Origin: Arcobacter acticola
GTDB lineage: Bacteria; Campylobacterota; Campylobacteria; Campylobacterales; Arcobacteraceae
Reading direction: 5' to 3'
Length of the DNA stretch: 64,000 nucleotides
Assembly (NCBI RefSeq): GCF_013177675.1
Contig: NZ_CP042652.1
Span: 806,001 to 870,000 of the forward strand
Each line of letters starts with the position of its first letter. Position 1 is the first letter of the stretch. The notes under the pieces are model-generated. The model saw only the letters and a list, made by a program, of their open reading frames with translations, was not told the origin of the DNA and did no database searches. Below, in pieces: positions 34,692 to 44,571 of this stretch. The position numbers and the translations under genes are program-made.

Positions 34692-35294
34692 ATGAGTCCT
34701 CGAAAAGTAAACAAAGATGAAAAAAGAAGAGAAATAGCTTTAAAGTGTTCAGATTTGATTCACGAAGTAGGAATGAAAAAACTTACGGTTGCTGAAGTAG
34801 CAAAAACAGCAGATATTGGAAAAGGAACAATATATGAGTATTTTGAAAATAAAGAAGACATAATTTTTGAAATAATAAATATTCATATAGAGAAACACAA
34901 TAAAGAGTTATTAGAACAAATACAAAAAGTTAAAACAACAAAAGAGAAAATTGCATTATTTTTTAGAATGGTTTTGAGTGATGATGAAGAAAACCAAAAG
35001 CATTTTAACGGATATAAAGAGTTTTTATCTATTGTTTTATCTGAAGATAATGCAGCTATGAAAGAATTCAACTGTAATAAAAATGAATTTTTTGAAGGAG
35101 AACTTTTAAAAATATTCGCACATGGAGTTGAAGAGGGTGAATTAAAAGCTGAATCTTTAGGTTTAGTAAATGGAATTCTAACTTATCAAAAAGGTTTAGC
35201 ATTAAGAAAAATGACTCAAAGTGTTTTTAATGCAAATGAAGATTTTGAGAAATTTATCAGTACGATTTTTAAGTTAATAGAGATTAAAAAATGA
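34692..35294 (+). CDS. TetR-family regulator of the efflux operon
   Basis: The 200-residue repressor has an N-terminal helix-turn-helix (about 12-58; KLTVAEVAKTADIGKGTIYEYFENKEDI) and a helical ligand domain. I start at ATG 34692, 4 bases from AAAGGAG; the ATG at 34689 is only 1 base away. It overlaps the DUF2798 gene by 4 bases and heads an operon of DUF2798, TolC-like, adaptor and RND genes. Autoregulation through the two GACTGACGGTC sites upstream is likely, with induction by a pump substrate. Confidence 0.93.
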   Translation: MSPRKVNKDEKRREIALKCSDLIHEVGMKKLTVAEVAKTADIGKGTIYEYFENKEDIIFEIINIHIEKHNKELLEQIQKVKTTKEKIALFFRMVLSDDEENQKHFNGYKEFLSIVLSEDNAAMKEFNCNKNEFFEGELLKIFAHGVEEGELKAESLGLVNGILTYQKGLALRKMTQSVFNANEDFEKFISTIFKLIEIKK

Positions 35295-35518
35295 TACATA
35301 AGAAATATGAAAAAATAGTCTTCGCTTTTTTTATGAGTTTAATTATGAGCTTTATAATGAGTTTTATAATTACGTATATAAATTTAGATTTTGTTGATGG
35401 ATTTGTCTTAATTTGGTTAGAAGCTTTTATAAAAGCATTTGCTTGTGCTTTTCCAATTATATTTGTAATTGCACCAGTAGTTCATAAAATAGTTCATAAA
35501 TTAATAGTAAAAATATAA
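35291..35518 (+). CDS. DUF2798 two-TM membrane protein
   Basis: The 75-residue protein has two predicted TM helices (about 8-30 and 42-65) and the W...AF..AFP pattern with IAPVVHK typical of DUF2798 proteins. Its ATG overlaps the tetR stop (ATGA), so it is translationally coupled. Function is unknown. Its place between the repressor and the efflux genes suggests an accessory role in export or in the membrane response to the inducer. Confidence 0.8.
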   Translation: MIHKKYEKIVFAFFMSLIMSFIMSFIITYINLDFVDGFVLIWLEAFIKAFACAFPIIFVIAPVVHKIVHKLIVKI

Positions 35519-35528
35519 AGGATATAAA

Positions 35529-36758
35529 ATGTTAAAAAGTATTTCAATTCTTTTAATTGTACCTTTCGCTCTTTTTGGTGAAAACTTAACACAATTAATA
35601 GAGTTATCTAAAAATAATAAAATGATTGACTCATCTAAAATTACAATAGAAAGTACAAAAGATAGTTATGAAAGTGTAAAAAATTCTTACATGCCAAAAT
35701 TTAGTGTAGGGGCAGGTTATAGTAATGATTCATATGAAGAATATTCTTACCCAGAAAATTCTGTAAGTGTAAATGGAAGTGTTGCTTATACTTTGTATGA
35801 TGGTGGAAAAAAAGGTAATACATATGATTCTTATGAATCTTCTATTAAAAGTGGTAGTGAAAGCTTAGAAGATTTGAAAAATCAAATTGCAATACAAGTT
35901 ACAAATTATTATTATAATTATTTATCATTTGTGGCTCAAAAAGAGGTTAAATTACAAGAGATAGAACAACTTGAAGCTCAATATAGTAGATTAAAAAAGT
36001 TTCTTGATGCAGGAACTGTAACAGATGATGAAGTTCAAAAAATAATATCAAATATTCAAATATCAAAAGTTGCACTACATGAAATAGAATTAAATATAGA
36101 AACAATAAACCATAATTTAGAGTATGTAGTTGGACAATCAGTTAATATTCAAAGCGGTTCAACAATTACTGAATATGATTCAAAAGAAAATAAATTAAGA
36201 GCTGATTTAAAAGCGATTGAGTATCAATTAGCAGCATTAAAATCAACTGCAAACGCTACAAAAAGTGGGAAACTACCAAAAGTAACATTGAATAATACAT
36301 ATACGCATAATGAATTAGAATACAATGATTCAAGTTATGCAACTGATGATTATAATAGAAATGTAGCTTCAATAAATTTATCTTGGGATATTTTTGATTT
36401 TGATACTACAAATAAAGCATATGAAGCTGCTTTTAAAAAATACTTAGCTTTAAAATCTGAATTTGAATATGAAAAAAATAAAGCTGATGTTGATTTAAAA
36501 CTAGCAAATAGAGCTTATGAAATCGGAAAACTAAAAATTGAATCTGCACAAGCTGGATTAAATGCAGCAAACAGTGCATATAAAACAATAAAAGCAAAAT
36601 ATGAAGCTGGACTAATTGATAATGTTTCATACTTAGCTGCATTAACTGATAAATACAGTGCTCAAAGTGCACTAAAAGTTGCAATTAATGATTTAGAGTT
36701 AAAAAAAGCAAATATTATTTATTATAGTGGTGAAAAATTAGAGGAGTTTGTAAAATGA
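35529..36758 (+). CDS. TolC-like outer-membrane efflux protein
   Basis: The 409-residue protein has a signal peptide (residues 1-16, ending LFGEN) and two outer-membrane-efflux repeats with long helices (SYMPKFSVGAGYSND, NLEYVVGQSVN, then KLPKVTLNNTYTHNE). It forms the trimeric outer-membrane exit duct. It overlaps the adaptor gene by 4 bases (ATGA) and lies 10 bases after DUF2798. Together with the next two genes it makes a complete tripartite pump. Confidence 0.92.
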   Translation: MLKSISILLIVPFALFGENLTQLIELSKNNKMIDSSKITIESTKDSYESVKNSYMPKFSVGAGYSNDSYEEYSYPENSVSVNGSVAYTLYDGGKKGNTYDSYESSIKSGSESLEDLKNQIAIQVTNYYYNYLSFVAQKEVKLQEIEQLEAQYSRLKKFLDAGTVTDDEVQKIISNIQISKVALHEIELNIETINHNLEYVVGQSVNIQSGSTITEYDSKENKLRADLKAIEYQLAALKSTANATKSGKLPKVTLNNTYTHNELEYNDSSYATDDYNRNVASINLSWDIFDFDTTNKAYEAAFKKYLALKSEFEYEKNKADVDLKLANRAYEIGKLKIESAQAGLNAANSAYKTIKAKYEAGLIDNVSYLAALTDKYSAQSALKVAINDLELKKANIIYYSGEKLEEFVK

Positions 36759-37894
36759 GAAATATAAAGAAATTATTAATAACAACAGCACTTGTATTTG
36801 GGGCTGTGACAAATACATATGCAGCAGATGCACCAGCAACAGCAAAACCTGCAGCTGATGCTAAACCTGCAACAAAAGCAGATGTTTATATTGTACCTGA
36901 AGCAACAAATATTGCAATAGACTTAAAATATCCAGCACAAATAAATTCTTTTAAACAAGCAAAAGTTTACTCAAGAATTCTTGGGGTCTTAGAAGAAAAA
37001 TATTTTGAAGAAGGAAAAGTTGTAAATAAAGGTGATGTTTTATTTAAAATAGAAGATGCATTATATCAAGCAAAATTAGATGCTGCAAATGCTTCTGTTA
37101 AAATGAATGAAGCAACACTAAATAATGCAACAAGAAGTTGGGAAAGAATTCAAAAATTATATAACACTAATGCAGTAACAACAGAGCAAAGAGATAGTAC
37201 CTTATCTGCTTATCAAAATGCATTAGCTTCTTTAGCTATGTCAAAAGCACAACTAAATCAAGCAAAAATTGATTTAGATTATACAAAGGTAAAAGCTCCT
37301 ATATCTGGAATTACAGGGCTTAAAACTATTGATTTAGGTAACTTAGTAACTGCTACTCCTCCAATGGAACTTGTTACAATTTCACAAAATGATAAAGTTT
37401 ATATAGATTTCTCTATGCCTTTAAGTGATTATGAGAATATTAAAAATGGTTTATGGAAAATGCCTGAAAATGGAAAAATACAAGTTGAAATCAATGTAAA
37501 TGGACAAGTAAATAAACAAAGTGGTTTTGTAGATTTTATTGATGTAAATATAGATCAAAATACATCAACAGTAAAAATGAGAGCAATAGTTGAAAATAAA
37601 GATTACTCATTAATGCCAGGAAGTTTTGCAAGAGTAACACTAAATGGAATTGAACAAAAAAATGTTATTACTATTCCTCAAAAAGCTTTATTACAAAATC
37701 CTTTAGGAACAATTGTTTTTGTTGAGAAAGATGGAGTTGCTACTGTTAAACCTGTTATGGTTGGAAATGAAAGTGGTGATAAATTTATAGTAGCAGGTGG
37801 TCCTTTACAAAGTGGAGATAAAGTAATAGTAAATAATTTCTTTAGAATTAAACCAGGTAGTGCTGTAGCTATTGATAAAATAATTAATAAATAA
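36755..37894 (+). CDS. Periplasmic adaptor (membrane-fusion) protein of the RND pump
   Basis: The 379-residue protein has a signal peptide (1-24, ending TYAAD), then a low-complexity Ala/Lys/Pro stretch (about 25-42). The MFP order follows: barrel-sandwich RILGVLEEKYFEEGKVVNKGD, alpha hairpin (about 100-165), LDYTKVKAPISGITG, and beta-barrel and membrane-proximal domains. It links the RND pump to the outer-membrane duct. No lipobox is visible, so it is probably soluble periplasmic. It is coupled to the TolC-like gene by an ATGA overlap. Confidence 0.93.
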   Translation: MRNIKKLLITTALVFGAVTNTYAADAPATAKPAADAKPATKADVYIVPEATNIAIDLKYPAQINSFKQAKVYSRILGVLEEKYFEEGKVVNKGDVLFKIEDALYQAKLDAANASVKMNEATLNNATRSWERIQKLYNTNAVTTEQRDSTLSAYQNALASLAMSKAQLNQAKIDLDYTKVKAPISGITGLKTIDLGNLVTATPPMELVTISQNDKVYIDFSMPLSDYENIKNGLWKMPENGKIQVEINVNGQVNKQSGFVDFIDVNIDQNTSTVKMRAIVENKDYSLMPGSFARVTLNGIEQKNVITIPQKALLQNPLGTIVFVEKDGVATVKPVMVGNESGDKFIVAGGPLQSGDKVIVNNFFRIKPGSAVAIDKIINK

Positions 37895-37904
37895 GGAAAA
37901 ATAA

Positions 37905-40900
37905 ATGTTTTCAAAATTTTTTATTAATAGACCTATTTTTTCAACAGTAGTCTCTGTTATTATTATATTAGCAGGAATTATTTCTTTAAATATATTACCT
38001 ATTAAAGAATATCCATCGGTTACGCCTCCACAAATTAATGTGGTAGCAACATATCCAGGTGCAGATGCAACAACATTATCATCAACTGTTGCCACAACTT
38101 TAGAAAATGCAATTAATGGTGTTGATAATATGACTTATATGACATCAACTGCATCCCCTAGTGGAATACTTTCTTTAAGTGTTATCTTTAATGTTGGAAC
38201 TGATGTTGCACAAGCAAAAGTAGACGTAAACAATAGAGTTCAACTAGCACTTAGTAGTTTACCTGAAGAGGTACAAAGACAAGGAATTTCTGTAAAAGAG
38301 AAATCTCCTGATATGTTAAAAGTTATTGCTTTTACATCTAAAAATGCAGTTCATGATACTACATATATTTCAAATTATTTAACAGTAAATGTTATTGATG
38401 ATATTAAAAGAATTAAAGGTATTGGTGATGCTACAGTTTTTGGTGCAAAAGATTATGCGATTAGAATTTGGGTTAATCCTGAAAAACTTGCATTTTATAA
38501 TTTAACATCTGAAGATATTACAAGTGTTGTTAATAGTCAAAACAATCAATACTCAACAGGATCAGTTGGTGCTGAACCTTTAAATGTTATTCAACCTTTT
38601 ACATATTCAATTAGTACAGAAGGAAGATTAAAAAATGTAGAAGCATTTGAAAATATTATAGTTCGTTCAAATAAAGATGGATCTACATTAAAATTAAAAG
38701 ATGTTGCTGAGGTTAAATTAGGTTCTGATTCACTTAATACTATTGGTAAATTTAATAGTGAGCCAATGATTCCAGTAGGTATCTTCTTAGCTCCAGGAGC
38801 AAATGCCCTTGAAGTATCAGCAGCACTTGATGCAACTTTAAAAGAAGTATCAAAAAATTTTCCTGAAGATATAGAGTATAGAGTTCCATATGATGCAACA
38901 CTATTTGTACAAGAATCAATCAAAGAAGTTGTAAAAACACTTTTTGAAGCAATTCTTTTTGTAATCATTTTAATTTATCTTTTCTTAGGTAATTTTAGAG
39001 CAACGATTATTCCAGTTCTTGCGATTCCTGTTTCTGTAATTGGTACATTTGCTGGACTTTATATTGCAGGATTTTCTATAAATTTACTTACACTTTTTGG
39101 TATGATTTTGGCTATTGGATTGGTAGTTGATGATGCAATTATTGTAATTGAAAATGTTGAAAGGGTTTTAAGAACTAAAAAAATCAGCGTTAAAGATGCA
39201 ACAATAGAAGCTATGAAAGAGTTAACAACTCCACTTGTTGCTATTATTCTTGTACTTTCGGCTGTATTTATTCCAGCTGCACTAACAGGTGGATTTAGTG
39301 GGGTGATGTATAAACAGTTTGCCATTACTATTGTAATTGCTGTTTTAATCTCAGGATTAGTTGCGCTTACTTTGACACCTGCACTTTGTGCTATTTTCTT
39401 AAAAGAGCATGAAAGTGAGCCAATTTGGCCAATCAGAAAATTTAATGCTTTCTTTGACTGGTTAACAACAGTATTTATAGGTATTACTAAACAAACTATT
39501 AGATTATGGTTCTTTTCACTTGCTATATTTGCTTTTATAATTTATTCAACATATGCAATTATGAAAATAACACCAACAGGTTTAGTACCAACTGAAGATA
39601 AAGGTGTATTAATGGTATTAACATATATGATGCCATCAACTTCTTTGGGTGAATCTTTAAAAGTAACAGATGAAATTAGAAAAGATTTATTAGCAAATCC
39701 AAATGTAAAATCAGTTGGAGCAATTACAGGTTTAGATATTGCCACATTTGCTTATAAAACTGATGCTGCATTAATGTTTGCCTTATTAAAACCTTGGGAT
39801 GAAAGACCACTTGCAGAACAAAATTCTAAAGTAATTGCAGGGAAACTTATGGGTCAATTTATGATGACAAATAAAGATGCCTTTGTAATTCCTGTTAATC
39901 CTCCTCCAATTATGGGTATGAGTACAACAGGCGGATTTGAGATGTGGATTCAAGATAGAACAGGTGGAGATATTCAAGCATTAAGTGCATACACTCAAGA
40001 AATCGTTGCAAAAGCTGCACAAGATAAAAGATTAATGGCTGTAAGAACAACATTAAATGCTAATGTTCCTAAATATATGCTAACAGTAAATAAAGAAAAA
40101 GCAAAATCAATGAGTGTTGATATAAGCTCTGTTTATGCAGTAATTCAAAATAGTTTTGGAAAAGGATATATAAATGATTTCAATCTTTATGGTAGAACTT
40201 TCCATGTAAATATTCAATCTGAATCAGAATTTAGATCTACAAAAGATAATTTCAAAAATATCTTTGTGAAATCTGATTTAGGAAATTTAATTCCAGTTAG
40301 TGAATTAGTAACAATTAAAAGAGATGTTGGAGCTAGTGTTATTCAAAGATTTAATATGTTTAACTCTGCTCAAGTTACAGGAACTCCAGGTGCTGGATTT
40401 GCTTCAAGTGATGCAACAACTGCAATTGAAGAAATTGCAAAATCTGTATTACCTGAAGGGTATACAATAGCTTGGTCAGGAACAACATATCAAGAGAAAA
40501 AATTATCATCAGAAGGTAATTATACAGCAGTTTATGCAGCTATCTTTGTATTTCTAATTCTTGCTGCTCTTTATGAGAGCTGGAGTATTCCATTAGCTGT
40601 TATTATTTCTATTCCTTTTGGAATCTTTGGTGCGGCGTTATCTGTTTATTTAAGAGGATTAGAAGCTGATATTTATTTCCAAGTTGGTTTAATTACCCTT
40701 GTTGGTTTAAGTGCTAAAAATGCAATTTTAATTGTTGAGTTTGCAATGGATAAATTAAGAGATGGAATGCCACTTCTTGAAGCTACTATTGAAGCTGCTA
40801 AATTAAGATTTAGACCTATTATTATGACTTCATTAGCATTTATTGCAGGTACATTACCACTTGCTTTAAGTTCAGGTGCAGGAAGTGCAAGTAGACATAT

Positions 40901-41024
40901 CATTGGTACAACAGTTGTTGGTGGAATGGCAGCTGCTATGATTATTGGAGTTTTATTTATTCCATTGTTTTTCTATGGTGTTTTAAGAATAAAACAAAAA
41001 TTCTCTTCAAAAAAAGAGATTTAG
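37905..41024 (+). CDS. AcrB-type (HAE1) RND multidrug efflux pump
   Basis: The 1039-residue inner-membrane pump has the HAE1 opening FSKFFINRPIFSTVVSVII and twelve TMs. The TM4 proton-relay signature is LAIGLVVDDAIIVIENVERV. The second half includes FLVLAALYESWSIP-like and GLSAKNAILIVEFA segments. It exchanges protons for hydrophobic drugs, bile salts or dyes. It is the last gene of the tetR operon, 10 bases after the adaptor, and is followed by a strong terminator. It resembles CmeB-type pumps of Campylobacter in role; the substrate range is not visible. Confidence 0.96.
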   Translation: MFSKFFINRPIFSTVVSVIIILAGIISLNILPIKEYPSVTPPQINVVATYPGADATTLSSTVATTLENAINGVDNMTYMTSTASPSGILSLSVIFNVGTDVAQAKVDVNNRVQLALSSLPEEVQRQGISVKEKSPDMLKVIAFTSKNAVHDTTYISNYLTVNVIDDIKRIKGIGDATVFGAKDYAIRIWVNPEKLAFYNLTSEDITSVVNSQNNQYSTGSVGAEPLNVIQPFTYSISTEGRLKNVEAFENIIVRSNKDGSTLKLKDVAEVKLGSDSLNTIGKFNSEPMIPVGIFLAPGANALEVSAALDATLKEVSKNFPEDIEYRVPYDATLFVQESIKEVVKTLFEAILFVIILIYLFLGNFRATIIPVLAIPVSVIGTFAGLYIAGFSINLLTLFGMILAIGLVVDDAIIVIENVERVLRTKKISVKDATIEAMKELTTPLVAIILVLSAVFIPAALTGGFSGVMYKQFAITIVIAVLISGLVALTLTPALCAIFLKEHESEPIWPIRKFNAFFDWLTTVFIGITKQTIRLWFFSLAIFAFIIYSTYAIMKITPTGLVPTEDKGVLMVLTYMMPSTSLGESLKVTDEIRKDLLANPNVKSVGAITGLDIATFAYKTDAALMFALLKPWDERPLAEQNSKVIAGKLMGQFMMTNKDAFVIPVNPPPIMGMSTTGGFEMWIQDRTGGDIQALSAYTQEIVAKAAQDKRLMAVRTTLNANVPKYMLTVNKEKAKSMSVDISSVYAVIQNSFGKGYINDFNLYGRTFHVNIQSESEFRSTKDNFKNIFVKSDLGNLIPVSELVTIKRDVGASVIQRFNMFNSAQVTGTPGAGFASSDATTAIEEIAKSVLPEGYTIAWSGTTYQEKKLSSEGNYTAVYAAIFVFLILAALYESWSIPLAVIISIPFGIFGAALSVYLRGLEADIYFQVGLITLVGLSAKNAILIVEFAMDKLRDGMPLLEATIEAAKLRFRPIIMTSLAFIAGTLPLALSSGAGSASRHIIGTTVVGGMAAAMIIGVLFIPLFFYGVLRIKQKFSSKKEI

Positions 41025-41049
41025 TAAAATAAATTTCTAACTAAAACAT

Positions 41050-41085
41050 TTGAAAAAGATACTAGTTATTTAGTATCTTTTTCAA
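41050..41085 (+). terminator. Terminator of the efflux operon
   Basis: A perfect 15-bp stem (TTGAAAAAGATACTA / TAGTATCTTTTTCAA) with a GTTATT loop lies 26 bases after the pump stop. Confidence 0.85.
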
Positions 41086-41142
41086 CAATCTTTTTAAGCT
41101 TTTCATTACATCAGAAAAGAAATTTTTATGATATAGTATAAA

Positions 41143-42006
41143 ATGAATTACGCAACAAATTACAAACTGATTTTTATAATACTTTTATCATTATTCTTTT
41201 TGGGATTTAACTCTATTTTTGGGAAATTAGCATTAGGTAATAATCATATCGATGCATTTTCTTTTACATTTTTTAGACTATTTTTTGGTGCAGTAACACT
41301 TGTTTTAATTTATGCATATCAAACAAAAAATATATCAGTGAATTTAAAATCAAATTGGCTTAGTTCTTTTATGCTTTTTTTATATGCAATAAGCTTTTCC
41401 TACTCTTTTTTAAATATGGAAGCTGGACTGGGAACTCTTCTTTTATTTGCAGTGGTTCAGATTGTAATGCTTGTATTTTCACTATTTCATAAAGAAAAAA
41501 TAAATTTACAAAAAATATTAGGAATGAGTATTGCTTTATTTGGTTTGATTTATCTTTTATATCCAAAAGAATCATTTGAAGTATCTTTATATCATGCTTT
41601 TTTGATGATAATTGCTGGTGTGGCATGGGCTATTTATACAGTTCTTGGGAAAAAATCTACTAGTTCTTTATATAACACTATGGATAACTTTAGAAAGGCA
41701 GTTGTATTTGTAGGATTATTTTATATTTTATTTTCTCCCCAAAATACTTTTTTTGATGAAAAAGGTTTATTTCTAGCATTTATATCAGGAAGTTTAACCT
41801 CTGCTATTGGTTATGTTTTATGGTATGAAGCATTGCCTAAAATGCAGTTTATAACAGCTGGAATTATTCAGTTATTTATACCATTGATTGCTATTTTTAT
41901 AAGTGTTATATTTCTAAATGAAGTTTTAACAACAACTCTTTTAATATCAACTGTAGTTATATTTATAGGAATAATACTTACTATTCTATCAAAAAAAGCA
42001 GTATAA
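41143..42006 (+). CDS. EamA/DMT-family transporter
   Basis: The 287-residue protein has about ten TMs arranged as two EamA repeats (about 10-140 and 150-283). Typical features are FSFTFFRLFFGAVTLV in TM2 and SALTSAIGYVLWYEALPKM-like sequence in the second repeat (here SGSLTSAIGYVLWYEALPK). Members export metabolites or amino acids; the substrate is unknown. No ribosome site stands out before the ATG. The gene converges with the next one, 8 bases apart. Confidence 0.9.
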   Translation: MNYATNYKLIFIILLSLFFLGFNSIFGKLALGNNHIDAFSFTFFRLFFGAVTLVLIYAYQTKNISVNLKSNWLSSFMLFLYAISFSYSFLNMEAGLGTLLLFAVVQIVMLVFSLFHKEKINLQKILGMSIALFGLIYLLYPKESFEVSLYHAFLMIIAGVAWAIYTVLGKKSTSSLYNTMDNFRKAVVFVGLFYILFSPQNTFFDEKGLFLAFISGSLTSAIGYVLWYEALPKMQFITAGIIQLFIPLIAIFISVIFLNEVLTTTLLISTVVIFIGIILTILSKKAV

Positions 42007-42013
42007 GTCCTAA

Positions 42014-42220
42014 TTATTTCATATTATCAATTCCTTTAAAATTATCATGCCATTTTAATTGAGATGGTGTTGCAGGAGAGCTTTTTTCTTGAGGAGATAA
42101 TGTTATATTAAAACCTTTTCTATCTGAAAAGAAGATATATACTATTGCTAAGATTACAATAATTGATATCATTAGTAAATATGGAAATATTTTTGATTTT
42201 GGTTCTTCTTTGTTTCTCAT
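42014..42220 (-). CDS. Small single-TM protein of unknown function
   Basis: The 68-residue protein has a charged N-terminus, one TM (about 12-31, IFPYLLMISIIVILAIVYIFF) and a polar tail with KWHDNFKGIDNMK. I do not recognise a family. There is no strong ribosome site. A 16-bp inverted repeat lies in the gap upstream. It could be a small membrane anchor or stress protein. Confidence 0.5.
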   Translation of the reverse strand: MRNKEEPKSKIFPYLLMISIIVILAIVYIFFSDRKGFNITLSPQEKSSPATPSQLKWHDNFKGIDNMK

Positions 42221-42261
42221 TTATTAAACTTTTTGTTGTTAGTAATATAAACTTACCACAA

Positions 42262-42316
42262 CTTATTTTCATATTTTGTATATTATAAATAATACACTTT
42301 AAAATATGAAAATAAG
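42262..42316. repeat. 16-bp perfect inverted repeat with AT-rich loop
   Basis: CTTATTTTCATATTTT (42262-42277) pairs exactly with 42301-42316 across a 23-base loop that is itself partly palindromic (GTATATTATAAATAATAC). It lies after the biotin carboxylase gene on the minus strand, without a T-run expected of an intrinsic terminator. Confidence 0.75.
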
Positions 42317-42339
42317 ATAAATTTTTACGTAGAAACTAT

Positions 42340-43791
42340 TTAGTGTTTTACTTTTATTTTATTATTATTAATAGTTTCCATAAGTTTAACAATATTAGCT
42401 ATTTTTTCTTCTTCTTTTTTCATATTATCTTCACTATGTAATTTAAATATGTCCATTTTTTTATCTAAATAACTAGTATTAAAAGTTCCAGCTATAAAAT
42501 CAGCATCTCTTACTATTTCTCTATGAAGAGGAATATTTGTAGGGAAACCTTCGATATAAAACTCATCTAAAGCTCTTTTCGCTTTTTTAACAGCACCTTC
42601 CCAAGTTAAAGACCAAACGATTAGTTTTCCAATCATTGAGTCATAGTTTGCAGGAACTTTATATCCTGAATAAATACTTGTATCTATTCTAACACCTGGA
42701 CCACCTGGCGTTAAGTATTTGCTAACTGTTCCAGTTCCTGGCATAAAGTTTTTTTGTGGATTTTCAGCATTTATTCTAAACTCAATTGCATAACCTCTAA
42801 ATTGTACTTCTTCTTGTAAGAATTGTAATTTATCACCTTCAGCTATTTCTATCATTCTTTGAATAATATCAACACCTGTGATAGTTTCAGTTACAGGATG
42901 CTCAACTTGAACTCTTGTATTCATTTCAATAAAGTAAATATTATTTTGCTCATCAACTAAAAACTCAACAGTTCCAACACTTTCATATCCTAATTTGAAC
43001 ATAGCTTTTGTTGCAATTCTATAAAGCTCTTTTCTTGTTTCATTATTAAGTCTTGGACTTGGAGCTATTTCAATAACTTTTTGATGTCTTCTTTGAATAG
43101 AACAATCTCTTTCTCCTAAGTGAAGAACATTTCCATACTTATCCGCAATAATTTGAATTTCTATATGTCTTGGATTTTCAACATATTTTTCAATGAAAAC
43201 TTCATCTCTACCAAAATATTTCATAGATTCATTTGTTGCACTTTCATACATATCTTTGAAATCTTTTTCAAGTTTTACAATTCTCATTCCTCTTCCACCG
43301 CCACCAAATGCAGCTTTGATGATAACTGGAAACCCAATTTCTCTAGCTATTTTTTCACCTTCATGAATATCTTTAACAGGTTCATTAGTTCCTTCAAGAA
43401 CTGGAACTCCAACTTTTTTCATAGCTACTTTTGAAGCCATTTTATCACCAAAAAGTTCAATATGCTCAGGTTTTGGACCAATAAATATGATTCCATTATC
43501 TTGACATGCTTGTGCAAAATCAGCATTTTCACTTAAAAATCCATAACCTGGGTGAATAGCATCACATCCAGCTTTTTTTGCAATTGAAATAATTACACTA
43601 TAATCTAAATAGGCTTTAATTGGATCTCCCATAATTGGATAACATTCATCCGCTTTTCTAACCCAAATACCCTCAACATCAACTTCAGAGAAAATAGCAA
43701 CACTATTTATCTCAAGTTCTTTACATGCTCTTATAATTCTAAGAGCGATTTCTCCACGGTTTGCAATAAGTACTTTAGAAATTTTTTTCAT
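42340..43791 (-). CDS. Biotin carboxylase subunit (AccC or PycA type)
   Basis: The 483-residue ATP-grasp enzyme carboxylates biotin on a carrier protein. It shows KVLIANRGEIALRIIRACKEL, HPGYGFLSENADFA, the ATP loop AAFGGGGRGMR, RDCSIQRRHQKVIE and EMNTRVQVEHPVTE. AccC and the A subunit of two-part pyruvate or 2-oxoglutarate carboxylase share this fold. The C-terminal extra ~35 residues (length 483 versus about 445 for AccC) fit the PycA/CfiB-like type. No partner (accB, pycB) adjoins it, so I leave the symbol open. Confidence 0.9.
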   Translation of the reverse strand: MKKISKVLIANRGEIALRIIRACKELEINSVAIFSEVDVEGIWVRKADECYPIMGDPIKAYLDYSVIISIAKKAGCDAIHPGYGFLSENADFAQACQDNGIIFIGPKPEHIELFGDKMASKVAMKKVGVPVLEGTNEPVKDIHEGEKIAREIGFPVIIKAAFGGGGRGMRIVKLEKDFKDMYESATNESMKYFGRDEVFIEKYVENPRHIEIQIIADKYGNVLHLGERDCSIQRRHQKVIEIAPSPRLNNETRKELYRIATKAMFKLGYESVGTVEFLVDEQNNIYFIEMNTRVQVEHPVTETITGVDIIQRMIEIAEGDKLQFLQEEVQFRGYAIEFRINAENPQKNFMPGTGTVSKYLTPGGPGVRIDTSIYSGYKVPANYDSMIGKLIVWSLTWEGAVKKAKRALDEFYIEGFPTNIPLHREIVRDADFIAGTFNTSYLDKKMDIFKLHSEDNMKKEEEKIANIVKLMETINNNKIKVKH

Positions 43792-43978
43792 TTTATTTGC
43801 CTTTTAGATTTAATAAAAATATTTAGAATTGTAGAGTTTTTTATAAATTAAATCTTCTTTTTTATTGCTATATAAATAGTTTATTAGTGCTAAGTATATT
43901 GTTTATTATTGCTGTAATTTGTGTCGAAATTAATTGATAAAAGTTATAAATTATTAAGATAAGTAATATAGGAAATTT

Positions 43979-44464
43979 TTAAACAAGAATATACTTGCAG
44001 TTATAATAATCATCGTCTAATATTTTGATTGCAGATTTATGAAAAATATCTTTATATGGTACTGCATATCTAAAAACTGCATTTTTTTCTTTTATATTAT
44101 TTGCATTGATGTACTTGATTGCATCATCATAAAATGCCACTATATCTTCTTCTTTAATTGATTTTGAATCAAAACTATTTTTACATTTTACTAAGATTGT
44201 TTTATCATCTTTATAGCAAATCATATCTATGTTTTCATTTTGTATTTTATTTGAAACTACTTTATATCCTAGGTCTTCGTATCTTTTTATTGTACGTAAT
44301 TCTAATGTTAGGCCATTTTTTTCATTTTCTTCATTTTGCCTTTTTCGTTTTTTATTATCTCTTGTGGAAATGAATCTTTTTAATAATATTATAAAAATAA
44401 TTATTGGGATTAGATGCCAGATATATGATAGTGAGCCAATTATAATTTCACTTGTGTTAGTCAT
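43979..44464 (-). CDS. Membrane-anchored Mrr-like nuclease-fold protein
   Basis: The 161-residue protein has an N-terminal TM (about 8-29, SLSYIWHLIPIIIFIILL), a basic linker (STRDNKKRKRQ), then a restriction-endonuclease-like core. The core has GYKVVSNKIQNENIDMICYKDD, then TILVKCKNS. In Mrr-type enzymes the motif is D...[Q/E]xK; here the Asp of NIDMI and the Lys of VKCK are present but the central Gln/Glu is Lys. It may be a degraded or divergent nuclease, or a DNA-binding membrane protein. Start ATG is clear; no operon partner. Confidence 0.65.
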   Translation of the reverse strand: MTNTSEIIIGSLSYIWHLIPIIIFIILLKRFISTRDNKKRKRQNEENEKNGLTLELRTIKRYEDLGYKVVSNKIQNENIDMICYKDDKTILVKCKNSFDSKSIKEEDIVAFYDDAIKYINANNIKEKNAVFRYAVPYKDIFHKSAIKILDDDYYNCKYILV

Positions 44465-44571
44465 TGTAGTTTCTCATTTTTTTCCTTATTAGCTTTTTTT
44501 CTATTGTATACTTATTTAGCCAATATAGTTTGAAAAATGATAAATTTTTAGATAATTTTAAAAACTATGGC

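Noticed and set aside
44158-44492. Plus-strand ORFs opposite the Mrr-like gene
   Set aside because: They mirror the minus-strand gene, have no ribosome site, and their hydrophobic Phe/Leu-rich translations are typical of antisense reading of an AT-rich gene.
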